64,000 nt of DNA from Pseudomonas mohnii (lineage in GTDB: Bacteria > Pseudomonadota > Gammaproteobacteria > Pseudomonadales > Pseudomonadaceae), in contig NZ_FNRV01000001.1 of NCBI RefSeq assembly GCF_900105115.1, positions 1,798,001-1,862,000 on the forward strand, in the 5' to 3' direction. The position numbers and the translations under genes were made by a program. The notes beneath the pieces are model-generated. The model did no database searches. It saw nothing but the letters and a program-made list of their open reading frames with translations, and was not told the DNA's origin. Of the stretch, positions 26,807-35,606 are shown piece by piece. Every line of letters begins with the position of its first letter. Positions within the stretch are counted from its first letter, which is position 1.

Positions 26807-28006
26807 ATGTCTGAAAACCAGCGCCCCCTGGCGGTCACGCTGCAAGTTGTCTCCATCGTCCTGTTTACCTTTATCGGCTACCTGAACATTGGTATTCCCC
26901 TGGCCGTATTGCCCGGCTACGTCCACAGCGACCTCGGCTTCGGCGCGGTGATCGCCGGTTTGGTGATCAGCGTGCAATACCTTGCCACCCTGCTCAGCCG
27001 TCCGTACGCCGGGAAAATCATCGATAACAAGGGCAGCAAATTGGCCGTGATGTACGGCTTGGCCGGTTGCGGGCTGAGTGGCGTGTTCATGCTGCTTTCA
27101 GCCTGGACCCAAAGCCTGCCGATGTTGAGCCTGATCAGCCTGTTGGTCGGTCGCCTGGTGCTCGGCAGCGCGGAGAGCCTGGTGGGCTCCGGTTCGATTG
27201 GCTGGGGCATCGGCCGGGTTGGCGCGGCGAACACCGCCAAGGTCATCTCCTGGAACGGCATCGCCAGTTATGGCGCACTGGCCGTCGGCGCGCCGCTGGG
27301 GGTGCTGCTGGTCAATCAAATGGGCTTGTGGAGCATGGGCGTGAGTATCGTGTTGCTGGCCGCCCTGGGCCTGTTGCTGGCATGGCCGAAAACCGCTGCG
27401 CCGATCGTGACCGGTGAGCGCTTGCCGTTCATGCATGTACTCGGTCGGGTGCTGCCCCACGGCTGCGGACTGGCCTTGGGCTCCATCGGTTTCGGCACCA
27501 TCGCCACGTTTATCACCCTGTATTACGCCACCCGGCACTGGGACAACGCCGTGCTGTGCCTGAGCCTGTTTGGTGCCAGCTTCATCGGTGCACGACTGTT
27601 GTTCGGCAACCTGATCAACCGCCTCGGCGGATTCCGCGTGGCGATTGCCTGCCTGTCGGTGGAGGTCCTGGGGCTGTTGCTGCTGTGGCTGGCACCTGAC
27701 GCGAACTGGGCGCTCGCGGGCGCTGCGCTCAGTGGCTTTGGCTTCTCACTGGTGTTTCCGGCGCTGGGGGTCGAAGCGGTCAACCTCGTGCCCGCTTCCA
27801 GCCGTGGCGCGGCGGTCGGGGCTTATTCGCTGTTCATCGACTTGTCGCTGGGGATCACCGGACCACTGGCCGGCGCGATTGCGGCGGGCTTCGGTTTTGC
27901 CTCTATCTTCCTGTTCGCCGCCCTCGCCGCTTTAAGCGGTTTGATGCTCAGCATCTACTTGTACCGGCAGGCGCCGAAACAGCGCGAAACGCGAGAATCC
28001 CGCTAA
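26807..28006 (+). CDS. MFS transporter (YhhS/YfcJ-like)
   Basis: 399 aa with about 12 hydrophobic segments. The loop between segments 2 and 3 is [19 protein letters not shown], the variant of the MFS signature used by the YhhS/YfcJ branch. The protein begins [29 protein letters not shown], and the repeat in the second half includes [20 protein letters not shown]. It should be a proton-driven exporter of the inner membrane; the substrate is not evident. It is convergent with arfB and the stop codons overlap by 4 bp. Confidence 0.85.
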   Translation: MSENQRPLAVTLQVVSIVLFTFIGYLNIGIPLAVLPGYVHSDLGFGAVIAGLVISVQYLATLLSRPYAGKIIDNKGSKLAVMYGLAGCGLSGVFMLLSAWTQSLPMLSLISLLVGRLVLGSAESLVGSGSIGWGIGRVGAANTAKVISWNGIASYGALAVGAPLGVLLVNQMGLWSMGVSIVLLAALGLLLAWPKTAAPIVTGERLPFMHVLGRVLPHGCGLALGSIGFGTIATFITLYYATRHWDNAVLCLSLFGASFIGARLLFGNLINRLGGFRVAIACLSVEVLGLLLLWLAPDANWALAGAALSGFGFSLVFPALGVEAVNLVPASSRGAAVGAYSLFIDLSLGITGPLAGAIAAGFGFASIFLFAALAALSGLMLSIYLYRQAPKQRETRESR

Positions 28007-28416
28007 AAGTCGACCTTGCCGCGCCCGGCCTTGATGTTGCCGCGCTTGCTCTTGGATTCGAGCCGACGGGTCTTCGAACCGAGGGTCGGCTTGGTCGGGC
28101 GGCGTTTCTTTTCGACCTTGGTGGCGCTGAGGATCAGCTCGGTCAAACGCGCCAGCGCATCGGCCCGGTTCTGTTCCTGGGTGCGGTATTGCTGGGCCTT
28201 GATGATCAACACACCTTCGCTGGTGATACGACTGTCGCGCAACGCCAGCAGCCGCTCCTTGTAGAACTCGGGCAAGGACGAGGCCGCAATGTCGAAGCGC
28301 AGGTGCACGGCGCTGGAAACCTTGTTGACGTTCTGCCCACCGGCGCCCTGGGCGCGAATGGCGGTCAACTCGATCTCGGCATCCGGTATATGCACGTTGT
28401 TGGAAATCACCAGCAT
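28003..28416 (-). CDS. arfB: Alternative ribosome-rescue factor ArfB (YaeJ), peptidyl-tRNA hydrolase
   Basis: 137 aa from ATG 28416 ([17 protein letters not shown]). A start at 28482 is open but adds residues absent in the family. [21 protein letters not shown] holds the GGQ motif, with which the protein hydrolyses peptidyl-tRNA on ribosomes stalled without a stop codon. The basic tail ([21 protein letters not shown]) reaches into the empty mRNA channel. It acts as a backup for tmRNA. Confidence 0.95.
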   Translation of the reverse strand: MLVISNNVHIPDAEIELTAIRAQGAGGQNVNKVSSAVHLRFDIAASSLPEFYKERLLALRDSRITSEGVLIIKAQQYRTQEQNRADALARLTELILSATKVEKKRRPTKPTLGSKTRRLESKSKRGNIKAGRGKVDF

Positions 28417-28695
28417 GGAAAGGGGTCCGGGGTCGGGAGCGTTCAGGATACCGCGATAGCGTTTTGAATAGGGGACAATCACAGGTGCAGGCGAGATCGA
28501 AAAAGCCCTGCCAGACTTTTCCTACAGCGTTGTCGGATTTACAAAAGGGACGTTGCATTGTTTCCAGTGACCACACTAATCCAAGGCTTCATACCAAGCT
28601 GACCTTTTAGATAATGAATCTTGGAGTGCTGCCAAGCAGCCCAGGCGCATGTTCCGTCCCCCGGTTGTAACCATAATTAATATTACTTCAGCCCC
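28417..28695. other. Intergenic region upstream of the repeat-protein gene
   Basis: 280 bp between arfB and the sigma-28-like promoter. The left third may hold the arfB promoter. The rest is less GC-rich than neighbouring genes (ATAATTAATATTACTT near 28672) and carries no open frame with a good ribosome site. I see no repeat or hairpin with a T-run. Confidence 0.5.
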
Positions 28696-28722
28696 TCAAG
28701 TATCAAATGGCCATGCCGATGC
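28696..28722 (+). promoter_or_regulatory. Sigma-28 (FliA)-type promoter of the octapeptide-repeat gene
   Basis: TCAAGTAT (28696-28703), then 11 bases, then GCCGATGC (28715-28722). The layout equals the FliA consensus TAAAGTTT-N11-GCCGATAA in spacing. TCAAG is the -35 form common in Pseudomonas flagellin-class promoters. It lies about 90 bp before the start codon on the same strand. It places the gene in the late flagellar class; the assignment is by motif only. Confidence 0.6.
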
Positions 28723-28813
28723 AATGATCAGGCATAGAGCTCGTGGGCGCGTATTGTGGCGACGCGAGAGAGAAAGGCTGCCCTATCCCCTTACATCCCA
28801 GGAACGTTAATCC

Positions 28814-31800
28814 ATGACCTCAATCGTCACGTCAATGTCAACGGCTCAGATAGCCGCTCTATCTACGAAACAAATAGCGGCGCTTGCAACTTCTGATATA
28901 GCAGCCCTGAGCACTACCCAGGCCGGGGTTCTGTCTACCGCCCAGATCGCAGCACTGTCGACTTCGGACGTTGTCTCGCTGAGCACTGCCGCGATCGCCG
29001 CCTTCAATGCTTCCCAGCTAAAGGCACTGGGCGCGGATGATGTCGCGTCGCTCGCCTCTTCTCAGGTTGCAGCCCTCAGCTCCACTCAAGTAACGGCGTT
29101 CTCCACCGCCCAGATCGCAGCCATGACCACCTCTCAGGTGGGTGCTCTGGCCGGCAACATGTCAACCGCCCAGATTAACGTGCTGTCGACGACGCAGGTG
29201 GCGGGCGTCTCCACCACGACGATGGCCGCCCTGAGCTCCGCTCAACTGGCAGCGATTTCGACCAAGGACATCGCCGCCCTGTCGACGGCCCAACTGGGCG
29301 CCGTATCGACAACCAACCTGGCCTCCCTGACGACCGCCCAGATCACGGCGATGAGCACCGCGCAAGTCGGCGCGCTAGCAGCCAGCATGTCGACCACCCA
29401 GATCGGCGCACTGACCACAGCGCAGACCGCCGGGCTGTCGACCACTGTCATAGGCTCGCTGGGCACCGCTCAACTCCAGGCAATCTCGACCAAAGACATC
29501 GCTGCCCTGTCGACTGCCCAGGCAGCGGGCCTGTCGACCACTGTTCTGGGTAACCTGACAACAGCCCAGCTGAAGGCCATCGAGACCAAAGACATTGCCG
29601 CAATGTCGACCACTCAATTGGGCGCCCTGACGACCACTCAGGTCGGCACACTGGCAACCGCCCAGCTCGCCGCATTGAGCAGCACCCAGGTTGGTAGCCT
29701 CGGCGCCAAGCTCAGCACCGGCCAGATCAGCGCACTGACCACGACGCAGGTGGCGGGCGTCTCCACCACGACGATGGCCGCCCTGAGCACCGCTCAACTG
29801 GCAGCGATTTCGACCAAGGACATCGCCGCCCTGTCGACGGCCCAACTGGGCGCCGTATCGACAACCAACCTGGCCTCCCTGACGACCGCCCAGATCACGG
29901 CGATGACCACCGCGCAAGTCGGCGCGCTAGCAGCCAGCATGTCGACCACCCAGATCGGCGCACTGACCACAACGCAGGCCGCCGGGCTGTCGACCACTGT
30001 CATAGGCTCGCTGGGCACCGCTCAACTCCAGGCAATCTCGACCAAAGACATCGCTGCCCTGTCGACTGCCCAGGCAGCGGGCCTGTCGACCACTGTTCTG
30101 GGTAACCTGACAACAGCCCAGCTGAAGGCCATCGAGACCAAAGACATTGCCGCAATGTCGACCACTCAATTGGGCGCCCTGACGACCACTCAGATCGGCA
30201 CCCTGGCAACCGCCCAGCTCGCCGCATTGAGCAGCACCCAGGTTGGTAGCCTCGGCGCCAAGCTCAGCACCGGCCAGATCAGCGCACTGACCACGACGCA
30301 GGTGGCGGGCGTCTCCACCACGACGATGGCCGCCCTGAGCACCGCTCAACTGGCAGCGATTTCGACCAAGGACATCGCCACCCTGTCGACGGCCCAACTG
30401 GGCGCCGTATCGACAACCAACCTGGCCTCCCTGACGACCGCCCAGATCACGGCGATGACCACCGCGCAAGTCGGCGCGCTAGCAGCCAGCATGTCGACCA
30501 CCCAGATCGGCGCACTGACCACAACGCAGGCCGCCGGGCTGTCGACCACTGTCATAGGCTCGCTGGGCACCGCTCAACTCCAGGCAATCTCGACCAAAGA
30601 CATCGCCGCCCTGTCGACTGCCCAGGCAGCGGGCCTGTCGACCACTGTTCTGGGTAACCTGACAACAGCCCAGCTGAAGGCCATCGAGACCAAAGACATT
30701 GCCGCAATGTCGACCACTCAATTGGGCGCCCTGACGACCACTCAGGTCGGCACCCTGGCAACCGCCCAGCTCGCCGCATTGAGCAGCACCCAGGTTGGTA
30801 GCCTCGGCGCCAAGCTCAGCACCGGCCAGATCAGCGCACTGACCACGACGCAGGTGGCGGGTGTCTCCACCACGACGATGGCCGCCCTGAGCACCGCTCA
30901 ACTGGCAGCGATTTCGACCAAGGACATCGCCGCCCTGTCGACGGCCCAACTGGGCAGCCTGGGCACAGCCTCCGTCGCTGCGCTGTCGACTACCCAGATT
31001 TCTGTACTGTCGACCACCCAGGTGGGTACGCTGCAAGCCAACCTCACCACGGGCCAGATCGCGGCACTGTCCACCACCCAGGTCACCGGTCTGAACGCCG
31101 CAAGCCTGTCCACGGCACAGCTGCAAGCGATCGAGACCAAGGACATCAGCTCGCTGGTGACCGCTCAGCTGTCGGCATTGACCACAGGTCAAGTCGGCAG
31201 CCTGACCACCGGCCAGGTGGCGGCCATGAAGTACTCCCAGATCAACTCTCTGGTTTCGAACTTTACGTCTAACCAGATCGGCGCGCTGACCACCACTCAG
31301 ACAGCGAACCTCACCACCACCTTGATCAATGGCCTGACCACCACTCAGCTCCAGGCGATCTCAACCAAGGACATCGCCGCACTGACGACTGCACAGGTAG
31401 CGGGGATCTCGACCACGGCCCTGACTTCCCTGAGCACCACTCAGATCAAGGCAATGGAAACGGCTGATATTGCAGCACTGACGACCACCCAGGCGGCCGC
31501 GATGACGCTCTCCCAGGTCACCAGTCTGACCACCAGCCAGGTAGGCGCCCTGAAGTATGCGCAGGTCAGCGCGCTGGGTACCAACTTGTCGACCGGCCAG
31601 ATCGGCTTGCTGACAACAACTCAGATCTCGGGCATTGCGACTACCGTACTGGCCGCTCTGAGCACCTCTCAGGTTGCCGCGATCATCACCAAGGACATCG
31701 CCGCCCTGACCACCGCCCAGGTGAGTGCACTGACCACGTCGCAGATCGCTGTGCTGTCGACCTCTCAGGTCAACGCACTGAGCAAAACCCAGGTCGGTTC

Positions 31801-31861
31801 GATGACGTCCGCCCAACTGGGTCAACTCTCTACAACTCAGATTCCGTATCTGAACGTGTAA
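28814..31861 (+). CDS. Giant Ser/Thr/Ala/Gln octapeptide-repeat protein of unknown function
   Basis: 1015 aa from ATG 28814 (GGAACGTTAATCC upstream). The protein is almost nothing but octapeptides of the form x-A-L-S/T-T-x-Q/D-I/V/L, for example AALSTAQI, AAISTKDI and GALTTTQV, roughly 125 units. Twelve-residue variants (GALAASMSTTQI, GSLGAKLSTGQI) interrupt the rhythm. I see no Arg, Cys, His or Trp, and a single Pro in the closing IPYLNV. There is no signal peptide or membrane segment. The S/T-x-x-Q/D pattern resembles a helix N-cap, but a beta-solenoid is equally possible. Residues from about 126 to 714 are amplified in 184-residue blocks. With a FliA-type promoter before it and an OGT-like gene after it, it may be an exported, O-glycosylated surface or motility protein. 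That is inference; I know no characterised homologue. Confidence 0.85.
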   Translation: MTSIVTSMSTAQIAALSTKQIAALATSDIAALSTTQAGVLSTAQIAALSTSDVVSLSTAAIAAFNASQLKALGADDVASLASSQVAALSSTQVTAFSTAQIAAMTTSQVGALAGNMSTAQINVLSTTQVAGVSTTTMAALSSAQLAAISTKDIAALSTAQLGAVSTTNLASLTTAQITAMSTAQVGALAASMSTTQIGALTTAQTAGLSTTVIGSLGTAQLQAISTKDIAALSTAQAAGLSTTVLGNLTTAQLKAIETKDIAAMSTTQLGALTTTQVGTLATAQLAALSSTQVGSLGAKLSTGQISALTTTQVAGVSTTTMAALSTAQLAAISTKDIAALSTAQLGAVSTTNLASLTTAQITAMTTAQVGALAASMSTTQIGALTTTQAAGLSTTVIGSLGTAQLQAISTKDIAALSTAQAAGLSTTVLGNLTTAQLKAIETKDIAAMSTTQLGALTTTQIGTLATAQLAALSSTQVGSLGAKLSTGQISALTTTQVAGVSTTTMAALSTAQLAAISTKDIATLSTAQLGAVSTTNLASLTTAQITAMTTAQVGALAASMSTTQIGALTTTQAAGLSTTVIGSLGTAQLQAISTKDIAALSTAQAAGLSTTVLGNLTTAQLKAIETKDIAAMSTTQLGALTTTQVGTLATAQLAALSSTQVGSLGAKLSTGQISALTTTQVAGVSTTTMAALSTAQLAAISTKDIAALSTAQLGSLGTASVAALSTTQISVLSTTQVGTLQANLTTGQIAALSTTQVTGLNAASLSTAQLQAIETKDISSLVTAQLSALTTGQVGSLTTGQVAAMKYSQINSLVSNFTSNQIGALTTTQTANLTTTLINGLTTTQLQAISTKDIAALTTAQVAGISTTALTSLSTTQIKAMETADIAALTTTQAAAMTLSQVTSLTTSQVGALKYAQVSALGTNLSTGQIGLLTTTQISGIATTVLAALSTSQVAAIITKDIAALTTAQVSALTTSQIAVLSTSQVNALSKTQVGSMTSAQLGQLSTTQIPYLNV
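29191..30955 (+). repeat. Tandem 552-bp near-identical coding repeats
   Basis: Identical start points (GACGCAGGTGGCGGG) lie at 29191, 29743, 30295 and 30847, so the period is exactly 552 bp (184 codons). Each full block contains 20 octapeptides plus two 12-residue variants. Three full copies and about 105 bp of a fourth are present; copies two and three differ by only a few bases. The first copy differs slightly more (AALSS for AALST, AQTAG for TQAAG). This points to recent unequal recombination, and the copy number is likely to vary between strains. Confidence 0.9.
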
Positions 31862-32052
31862 TGACGCGACCTGATCACTCATGAACCATCGCTGGCCCTG
31901 GTACGCATTACCCAATGATGTGCGCCAGGGTCAACCGACGGTGCATCGAGCGCTGTGCAAACGCAGGGATGGGGCATTCACCTGCCCTGTTCCTGCTTTC
32001 ATCCCATGGTTATGGACGGATCCCGATGTGCCCATTTAGGATGGGCCGCTGT
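31862..32052. other. Intergenic region after the repeat gene
   Basis: 190 bp with an imperfect hairpin near 31893-31930 (CCCTGG pairing with CCAGGG over a long loop), which lacks a T-run. No open frame with a ribosome site is evident. A promoter for the downstream OGT-like gene could lie here, but I cannot point to one. Confidence 0.4.
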
Positions 32053-32093
32053 CAGGCCCTCTGAGGCACACCTTTGGCCTGCCTATTTTTTTT
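32053..32093 (+). terminator. Probable terminator after the octapeptide-repeat gene
   Basis: CAGGCC (32053-32058) pairs with GGCCTG (32076-32081) across a 17-nt loop, followed by CCTATTTTTTTT. The stem is short but the T-run is strong. It lies about 190 bp after the repeat-gene stop and 70 bp before the next start, so the two genes may be separate transcripts. Confidence 0.45.
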
Positions 32094-32160
32094 CAATACC
32101 GGACATCGCTGGATGTCTCCGTCGCGATCTTGCGATCATTTTTTTGAAAAAATTACCTCT

Positions 32161-34908
32161 ATGACAATTCAGGAAGGGCGCCTTGAGGCGCTACTCGCTC
32201 AGATCAATAGCGGCCATGCTACCGAGGCACTGACCGAACTTGGCCAACTGCTGGAGCAGCTACCGGAAAACCCCGCCCTGCTCGGGCTAAGGGCCGAGGC
32301 CTTGCGCCTTTCCGGACGCTTCGCCGAAGCAGTGGAGGCTTTCAAGCTGGCGGCCGAAAAAGGCGCCGGCGCGCGCAACTGGCTCGCGGCCGGCATACTG
32401 CTGGCAGCCATGCGCACTACCGACGACGCGTTGCAGTGCCTGCTCAAGGCCCATGCGGAGGCACCTGACAACGATGAGGTGCTCGACGCGCTGATAACCA
32501 CCTGTTTCAACGCCAATCGCCAGCATGAGGGCATCGAATTCGCGCGCCTCCAGCTGACGGTCAGCCTCAACCCCAGACTGCTGACCCATGCGGCATTGCT
32601 TCTACAAAGCAACGACTGCTATGAAGAGTCGTCGAACGCCTTCAAGAAGATTCTCCAGCTGGCGCCTGAAGACCCAGCGGTGATCGGCGCAGCCCTGGTA
32701 CCGGCTCGCTTTACCTGTGATTGGGACTGGATCGAAGCACTGCAGCAGAAAATCGGCAACTGGTACGACCAGGCGGCGTTCGATTTACCGCAGGAGTACC
32801 CTCTGACCCACCTAACGTGGTGCCCGGACGAGGCACGCAATCTCGGGGTCACGCAAACCTATGTCAAACGCATGGTGCCGGCGGTCGCCCCCATCGCGAC
32901 ACCTGTTGCAACGTCACGCCCAGGCAAACGCATTCGTGTCGGCTACGTCTCCTGTGATTTCCGCAACCATGCAACCATGCACTTGATGGCCGGCCTACTC
33001 GAATCCCATGACCGTGAACGCTTCGAAGTATTTGCATACGACTACAGCGCTTTCGATGTTTCCGAATACCGGCAACGCTTCATCAATGCTGTTGAGCATC
33101 ACGTCGCTATTGACGCCATGAGCGACCAACAGGCCGCCGAGCGGATCGCAGCCGATCAGCTGGACATCCTGTTCGATCTGAAACTTTACACCGGTGGTAG
33201 CCGCCCAGGGATCCTGGCTTACCGACCTGCATCGCTTCAAGTCGCGTACCTGGGCTATCCCGGCAGTGCCGCGAACACCGATATCGACTACATCGTTTCG
33301 GACCGGTTCGTGACGCCGGACAGCAGCACGCCGCACTACTCCGAGGCGTTCTGTCGCCTACCGCACTCCTACCAGTGCAACGACCGTAAACGTGGTGCCG
33401 CGGCCGCACCGACCACTCGCGCGGCAAACGGGCTCCCGGACGATAAGGTGGTATTCGGCGCTTTCAACCAGTCGTACAAGATCGACCGCACCAGCTTTTC
33501 TGTCTGGCTGCGTGTGCTGGCAGAAGTGCCGGACAGTGTGCTCTGGTTGCTGGGCCAATGCGACGCGGCCATCGCCAACCTCACCCATCACGCACAGCTC
33601 GCAGGCATCGATCCGCAACGGTTGATCTTCGCACCTTTTGCCATGCCCCAGGATCACCTGGCCCGCTTGCAACTGGCGGACGCCGTCCTCGATACGCTGG
33701 TATGCAATGGGCACACCACCACATCGGATGCGCTCTGGGCCAGCGTTCCCGTGATCACTAGCCGAGGGAAGCACTTCTGCTCGCGCGTCAGCGAAAGCCT
33801 GCTCAACGCGATCGAGCTGCCGGAGCTGGTGGGTGCCGACCATGACGACATGGTGCGTATCGGTAAACGCATCGGTACCGATGCTGACTATCGGATGGCC
33901 CTGCGTGACAAGGTCGCTGCCAATCGCTTGACCACACCGCTGTTCGATACGCTGCGCTTTACCCGCAATTTCGAAACAGCCATCGAATTGATGACCCGAC
34001 AGCATCGCATCGGCGTGAAGGGTGAACATATCGACGTGCCGGACGGCGGGCCAGTCGAGCCCAAACCCGTCGTTGAGCCAGCGCTGGACACCTGCGCACT
34101 CCCGCTACAGGAACCCTACCCGGCCTGCCCTCTGTGCGAAGGCGCGAGCACGACGTTAGGGTACGCCAATTGCACGGTTCATCCTCTTTGGCATGAGCCT
34201 TTGCCGCCGACCATCGAGTGGATGCAATGCCCTTCGTGCGGACATGTGCATAACCGTCACTATTGGACGGAAGCAGGCCTGGCCGAAGTGTTCCGCAACG
34301 CGAACGCCAGTCAGCTCGCTCAATCCTCTGGTTACCATGACTCCAAGCGCGCCATCTGGTCGCCTGTCGTGGATAAGGTCGCAGGGCTGCTGGGTGGTTT
34401 CCAGGCAGTCGTGAGTCCGGCCAACCGGCCAGTCTGGCTGGACGTGGGTTGCGGCGACGGTGCGCTGGTAATGACGGCCGGAGACTATGGGTTTTCGGCA
34501 TTGGGCCTGGATGCTCGCGCCGAAACTGTCAACCAGATCCAGAACCTGGGCTTCAAGGCACTGCAACATGATTTCATGACACTGCAAGTCGAGGTCGTGC
34601 TCGATGTCCTGTCCATGATGGATGTTCTTGAGCACATGCCTTACCCCCTCGAGGCCTTGCGAAAAGCAGCGCAAGTGCTTCGCCCTGGCGGAGTGATCGT
34701 TATCAGCCTGCCTGACTTGACCTCTTCGAGCTGGAAAATCATGGATGCGGAAAATGCAAACCCTTACTGGCTGGAAATCGAGCATTTCCATAACTTCAGT
34801 CGCGACCGACTCATTGCGCTCTTGAAAGACAGCGGTTTCACCGTTGTCGATTTCGCAATTCCAAACCGGTACAAAGCCCAAATGGAACTTTATGCGGTAC
34901 GCCGATAA
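32161..34908 (+). CDS. TPR O-GlcNAc-transferase-like enzyme fused to a zinc-ribbon SAM methyltransferase
   Basis: 915 aa from ATG 32161 (MTIQEGRLEALLAQ); the open upstream part is AT-rich and unlikely to be coding. Residues 1 to about 215 are TPR-like helices (NPALLGLRAEALRLSGRFAEAVEAF). Residues about 250-610 are a GT41 (OGT/SPINDLY) domain with RIRVGYVSCDFRNHATMHLM at 257-276, FNQSYKIDR near 435 (UDP-binding Lys) and CNGHTTTSDALWASVPV near 515. Residues about 650-915 have two cysteine knuckles (CPLCEG near 656, CPSCGH near 690) and a class I methyltransferase (WLDVGCGDGALV near 758, VLDVLSMMDVLEHM). One chain may thus add and then methylate a sugar on Ser/Thr. Its neighbour, rich in Ser/Thr, is the obvious candidate target; flagellin is the alternative. 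No ribosome site is clear. Confidence 0.88.
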   Translation: MTIQEGRLEALLAQINSGHATEALTELGQLLEQLPENPALLGLRAEALRLSGRFAEAVEAFKLAAEKGAGARNWLAAGILLAAMRTTDDALQCLLKAHAEAPDNDEVLDALITTCFNANRQHEGIEFARLQLTVSLNPRLLTHAALLLQSNDCYEESSNAFKKILQLAPEDPAVIGAALVPARFTCDWDWIEALQQKIGNWYDQAAFDLPQEYPLTHLTWCPDEARNLGVTQTYVKRMVPAVAPIATPVATSRPGKRIRVGYVSCDFRNHATMHLMAGLLESHDRERFEVFAYDYSAFDVSEYRQRFINAVEHHVAIDAMSDQQAAERIAADQLDILFDLKLYTGGSRPGILAYRPASLQVAYLGYPGSAANTDIDYIVSDRFVTPDSSTPHYSEAFCRLPHSYQCNDRKRGAAAAPTTRAANGLPDDKVVFGAFNQSYKIDRTSFSVWLRVLAEVPDSVLWLLGQCDAAIANLTHHAQLAGIDPQRLIFAPFAMPQDHLARLQLADAVLDTLVCNGHTTTSDALWASVPVITSRGKHFCSRVSESLLNAIELPELVGADHDDMVRIGKRIGTDADYRMALRDKVAANRLTTPLFDTLRFTRNFETAIELMTRQHRIGVKGEHIDVPDGGPVEPKPVVEPALDTCALPLQEPYPACPLCEGASTTLGYANCTVHPLWHEPLPPTIEWMQCPSCGHVHNRHYWTEAGLAEVFRNANASQLAQSSGYHDSKRAIWSPVVDKVAGLLGGFQAVVSPANRPVWLDVGCGDGALVMTAGDYGFSALGLDARAETVNQIQNLGFKALQHDFMTLQVEVVLDVLSMMDVLEHMPYPLEALRKAAQVLRPGGVIVISLPDLTSSSWKIMDAENANPYWLEIEHFHNFSRDRLIALLKDSGFTVVDFAIPNRYKAQMELYAVRR

Positions 34909-34931
34909 TAGCCCCAGGCGAGAAGGGTGAA

Positions 34932-34952
34932 GCCGAGGCGTAGCGCCTCGGC
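34932..34952. terminator. Perfect 9-bp hairpin at the end of the OGT-like gene
   Basis: GCCGAGGCG and CGCCTCGGC flank TAG (34932-34952), 24 bp after the OGT-like stop codon. It has no T-run on either strand, so termination there would be partial; it may simply stabilise the mRNA end. Confidence 0.45.
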
Positions 34953-34964
34953 TATTCGGCGATG

Positions 34965-35190
34965 CACCTTCACGAAGGGGTATGGCTGGCCAGGGCAGCG
35001 GCTCGGCCCCCACAATGCGGCCCATGATCGACCCCGATGTAAGCCCGGCGCCACCGGCGTATTTGACGTAATAGACGTTGCCCGCCAATTCGCCCGCGGC
35101 GTACAACCAGGCAATAGGCCGAACCTCCTCGTTCAGCACCTGGGCCAGGCTGTTAGTCTTCAAGCCGCCGAGCGTGAAGGTGATGCCACA
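34965..35190 (-). pseudogene. Fragment of an FAD-dependent dehydrogenase (C-terminal end)
   Basis: The minus-strand frame reads ITFTLGGLKTNSLAQVL and then WLYAAGELAGNVYYVKYAGG and GLTSGSIMGRIVG. This is the C-terminal FAD-binding segment of the fumarate reductase/tricarballylate dehydrogenase type flavoproteins. Everything before GGLK is missing: upstream the frame runs without a stop into a piece of amino acid permease (FIGTEAVT). No own start codon is seen. The frame then continues as antisense of the OGT-like gene. It is clearly a relic. Confidence 0.75.
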
Positions 35191-35445
35191 GGTCACCGCC
35201 TCGGTGCCGATGAAGCTGAACATCATGATGATGAAGGCGCCGACCACGGCCGACCAGCCCTTGGACGCGAAGCCACCGTATTAGGCCATCAGGGTGTTGG
35301 GGCCGATGACTTCACGGTTTGGCAGCCAGCCCATCAGCGCGGCGAAGCCCAGGCCGATGAAGCCAAGAATTGCCGTGACCATGAGGATGGCGAACCAGAA
35401 CTCGAATTCACCGTTCTTGGCCACGCTGAGCAGCGTTGGTGCCCG
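35191..35445 (-). pseudogene. Fragment of an amino acid permease with in-frame stop
   Basis: The minus strand encodes NGEFEFWFAILMVTAILGF, then MGWLPNREVIGPNTLMA, a TAA stop (35281-35283), then YGGFASKGWSAVVGAFIIMM and FSFIGTEAVT. This is the middle of an AroP/GabP-type permease, with a nonsense codon and without either end. It joins an unrelated sequence on each side (near 35445 and 35190). It is not a copy of the intact permease beside it: the matching segment there reads AEFWFAIIKVVAIVG. Confidence 0.75.
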
Positions 35446-35606
35446 CCAGCGAGGCTCTTGACTGCTTTATCGAGCTCGGCGTCCAGACTGCCCAGGGTTT
35501 GTCTCAACACCCGATCCATGCCATTACCGAACTCTTTGAAGCCGATTACTAGCACACCACTGATGTTTTCCAGGTATTCATACACTTCACGGTTAAGCTC
35601 CTGCAT
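35446..35606 (-). pseudogene. Remnant of an unknown gene fused to the permease fragment
   Basis: ATG 35606 opens a frame reading MQELNREVYEYLENISGV and LGSLDAELDKAVKSLAG, a helical, charged stretch. It then runs into out-of-frame permease sequence near 35445. Upstream, the same frame stays open to about 35690 (FTTVISELLINLTRTFKL). It looks like part of a coiled-coil protein. I do not recognise the family. Confidence 0.4.

Noticed and set aside
29191..30955. CRISPR-like array
   Set aside because: The repeats are 552 bp, coding and without spacers; no cas genes are near.
29162..31915. Repeated minus-strand frames of 180 codons in the repeat gene
   Set aside because: They recur every 552 bp because the DNA repeats; the sense frame has the consistent octapeptide and a start with promoter.
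34156..35247. A 363-codon open frame on the minus strand as a single gene
   Set aside because: It consists of a permease fragment, a flavoprotein fragment and then antisense of the OGT-like gene, and so is not one protein.
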